From: Candidatus Zixiibacteriota bacterium
Lineage (GTDB): Bacteria > Zixibacteria > MSB-5A5 > GN15 > FEB-12
Length of the DNA stretch: 64,000 nucleotides
Reading direction: 5' to 3'
Assembly (NCBI GenBank): GCA_035380245.1
Contig: DAOSXA010000001.1
Coordinates: forward strand, 812,716-876,715
Position 1 is the stretch's first letter. The number at the start of each line of letters is the position of its first letter. The notes under the pieces were generated by a model. That model was not told where the DNA came from. It made no database searches and was given only the letters and a program-made list of their open reading frames with translations. A program made the position numbers and the translations under genes. This document shows, one piece after another, positions 61,898-64,000 of the stretch.

Positions 61898-63946
61898 ATG
61901 GGAAAATCAACTTCGACGGCAGTAATTTTGTTATTACTACTCTTGTCGGCCCTCCCGACAGCAGCCCAGGTAACCATAGCCGATCCCGAGTGCGCAGCAT
62001 GGGATTCTCCGCGCGATCAATACCTGGTAACCTGTTGGTCCTCGGGTAGTATCGTATCTTTTGACACTGCCGGAAACAGCAGCTATTTCAAAACTTCTCA
62101 GGGTTATACCCTGGCTTGCACGACGCGAGATGATGTCCTTTACGTTTCACTGGGAACGAGTATCAGAGCTTATGATCTTAACACCGGCAACGTGCTATGG
62201 ACTAAAACCGTTTCGGGGTCATCGCAAATGGATGGTCCCACAACCGATACTTCCGGCTACCTTTATATAGGCAATTTCAGCAATTCGGTCTCGGGGCAGG
62301 ATAGAATCTACAAATTGCGTCTGTCCGATCAGACCGTTTCAATCTTTGCGAGTGACGGTCTGGCTCAACGTCCGCAGGATATCGTTTTCGACTCAGTACA
62401 CAATAGATTAATCGTGGTCGGTTATACGCCTAATGCCCCGATTCAGGCGATCAGTCTCGAGGACTCCTCGATCACCGACCTCGTAACCACCCCCATGGGA
62501 TATCTCGATGGCGGCGCTTTCGACCTTTGCGGTAATTTCTATATATCATGTTACGGGAACGGACGAGTTTATCGCTATGACAGCACTTTTTCCAATCCGC
62601 CGGAATTGATCCTCGACTGCCGCCCCAGTAAACCGGCCAATCTCTGTTATAACGGTCGCGATCATGTCCTGGCAATTCCATGCTACGATCCCGACACGGT
62701 GATATTTTTACCGGTGGGACAACCCAAACTCGGCGAAGTGTGCATGAGCGATGATGAATCCGGGAACGACAACGGCTCGATTGATCCCGGTGAGACTGTC
62801 CGGCTCAATGTCGCGGCGGTGAACAAGCACAGCGCCGATTATACCGATGTGTTCGCTCGTCTGACCTGCACCGACCCGGAAGTAACGATTATTACCGATT
62901 CGATCTATATCGGTACGATTCCGGTCGGCCAGACCGTTTTTTCCAGTCTCGATCAATTCGAGATCACCGTCGATGCCTCCCATAACCGCTCCATGGTTTC
63001 GTTCGGTGTCACGCTGACGGCGCACAGCGATTACGGTGTGCGTAGCGCGAGCTATTCTTTCGAGAAGCCGGTCGGTGCGCCGAAGATTATGCTGATCGAC
63101 GACGATCATGGCGGTTCTACCGATCAATATGTGCGTACTTCTCTTGTGACATTGGATTCTATTTATGAAGTACACGACATTTTCCTGTGCGGCTGCCCAA
63201 CGGCCGAGAAAATGCTCGAGTACAACGCCGTACTCTGGTTGACCGGAGATTATCAAACCAATGCCCTTACCGCAGAGGAGACTGCCGTACTTAAAGAGTT
63301 TCTCGATGCCGGCGGCAATTTGATGCTTTCAGGTCAGGGGCTCGCCAGTGCGCTCGATACGATTGACGCCGATTTCCTGCACAACTACCTGAAAGCGGAA
63401 TTCCTGCGCACTTATCGTTACCCCTATTACATCTCGGCTGCCAATCCGCAGGTAATGGCGTCGGGTATGCAGATCAAGCTCGAAGGAACCGGCAGTGCCG
63501 CCAATCAGACTGTGCTCGATCACATTCAGGCGATCAACGGCGGTGTGGAGGAACTCATGTTTTACGATGAGACCGACTGGGGAGCGGTGTCATACGACGG
63601 TGAGTATCGTTCGGTATTTCTGAGCTTCGGCCTTGAAGCAGTGACTTCCGGAGTGAACGACTGGATGGACCGTGAGGATATGCTGGATCAGATCCTGACC
63701 TTTTTCGACTGGTTGAATCCCCATTTCTGCTGTCGGATACGCGGCGACGCCGACTACGACAATGTTGGACCGAATATCGCCGACCTCGTCATGCTGGTGA
63801 CCTACATGTTTCAGTCCGGACCGGCTCCTGTATGTATGGCCGAGGTTGACATCAACGGCGACAATGTCGGGCCGGATATCTCCGATCTAGTGGCGCTGGT
63901 GAGCTATATGTTCCAAGGCGGATCATTACCTGCGCCCTGCCTTTAA
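61898..63946 (+). CDS. Secreted PQQ-like propeller protein with dockerin-like repeats
   Basis: A 682-residue exported protein with a signal peptide (about 1-25, ending PTAAQ). A propeller of PQQ/NHL-type repeats (about 30-280) has VTCWSSGSIVSFDTAGNSSYFKTS, DVLYVSLGTSIRAYDLNTGNVLW and YLYIGNFSNSVSGQDRIYKL. A CARDB/Ig-like domain follows (IDPGETVRLNVAAVN), then a class I glutamine-amidotransferase-like or ThuA-like region (LIDDDHGGSTDQY, NAVLWLTGDYQTN, LDAGGNLMLSGQG). Two C-terminal dockerin-like repeats are YDNVGPNIADLVMLVTYMFQ and GDNVGPDISDLVALVSYMFQ. AAGGAG sits 5 bp before the ATG at 61898. Confidence 0.87.
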   Translation: MGKSTSTAVILLLLLLSALPTAAQVTIADPECAAWDSPRDQYLVTCWSSGSIVSFDTAGNSSYFKTSQGYTLACTTRDDVLYVSLGTSIRAYDLNTGNVLWTKTVSGSSQMDGPTTDTSGYLYIGNFSNSVSGQDRIYKLRLSDQTVSIFASDGLAQRPQDIVFDSVHNRLIVVGYTPNAPIQAISLEDSSITDLVTTPMGYLDGGAFDLCGNFYISCYGNGRVYRYDSTFSNPPELILDCRPSKPANLCYNGRDHVLAIPCYDPDTVIFLPVGQPKLGEVCMSDDESGNDNGSIDPGETVRLNVAAVNKHSADYTDVFARLTCTDPEVTIITDSIYIGTIPVGQTVFSSLDQFEITVDASHNRSMVSFGVTLTAHSDYGVRSASYSFEKPVGAPKIMLIDDDHGGSTDQYVRTSLVTLDSIYEVHDIFLCGCPTAEKMLEYNAVLWLTGDYQTNALTAEETAVLKEFLDAGGNLMLSGQGLASALDTIDADFLHNYLKAEFLRTYRYPYYISAANPQVMASGMQIKLEGTGSAANQTVLDHIQAINGGVEELMFYDETDWGAVSYDGEYRSVFLSFGLEAVTSGVNDWMDREDMLDQILTFFDWLNPHFCCRIRGDADYDNVGPNIADLVMLVTYMFQSGPAPVCMAEVDINGDNVGPDISDLVALVSYMFQGGSLPAPCL

Positions 63947-64000
63947 GTCCGCACGTATGAGCCACACGCGGGCTACCCGAGGGGTGCTGATTCCCCATCA

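Overview
The window looks like chromosomal DNA from an uncultivated bacterium of the FCB assemblage; candidate phylum Zixibacteria is my best guess. The clues are three exported proteins with paired dockerin-like repeats reading GPDIxDLVxLVxYMFQ, a C-terminal sorting domain of the YPNPFNP type, many FG-GAP/VCBS propellers, and Gram-negative envelope genes (SLBB export protein, FadL-type porin, A2M plus PBP1C). The assignment rests on remembered protein features, not on a marker gene. Several promoters have good -35/-10 boxes (TTGACA/TATATT type), and most genes have a Shine-Dalgarno sequence.

Layout. 1-416: a repeat array. 417-9812: a capsule-type export protein (minus), then a FadL porin with a serine-less esterase-like lipoprotein, BshB1, a tiny zinc protein, GreA, class II photolyase and a Cdd1-like protein. 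9892-18527: a membrane protein, then an alpha-2-macroglobulin/PBP1C pair. 18603-25975 (minus): surface-glycan genes (TPR-glycosyltransferase, methyltransferase, PAS protein, asparagine synthase, DegT aminotransferase). 26206-32173 (minus): a C69 peptidase, then a two-component set (propeller-sensor kinase, sigma-54 activator, stand-alone receiver). It faces a sigma-54 promoter at 32476 that drives a divergent VCBS/dockerin-like protein. 34107-36765: a J-like/TPR membrane protein, a small unknown protein, a structured-RNA candidate, a MITE and a GNAT acetyltransferase. 36920: initiator tRNA. 37231-41621: a promoter-led three-gene operon (unknown protein, HCC zinc-finger protein, membrane protein with a Lon-like domain and an outside propeller). 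41696-49544: a secreted sorting-domain protein, a TlpA-like protein, a methyltransferase, two glycine-zipper paralogues, and NfeD/slipin. 50039-53936: a HEAT-cyclophilin fusion, a secreted protein, adenosine-specific kinase and a secreted nuclease. 54219-58790: accessory DNA with a Cys-rich lipoprotein and a peptide/propeller/thioredoxin-like operon, each preceded by a copy of a 470-bp repeat holding six 21-bp iterons. 58870-63946: an ECF sigma factor with a membrane anti-sigma/TPR partner, then a PQQ-like dockerin-like protein.

Four things stand out. (1) A propeller-sensor kinase/sigma-54 circuit can be linked by sequence to a visible promoter. (2) The 37-41 kb operon resembles a sigma/anti-sigma module but has an unrecognised first protein and a Lon-like membrane partner. 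(3) The duplicated 21-bp-phased upstream regions precede Cys-rich export genes. (4) A roughly 153-bp MITE family has three complete copies and three remnants; one copy supplies a gene's stop codon. No transposase, integrase or CRISPR array was seen.
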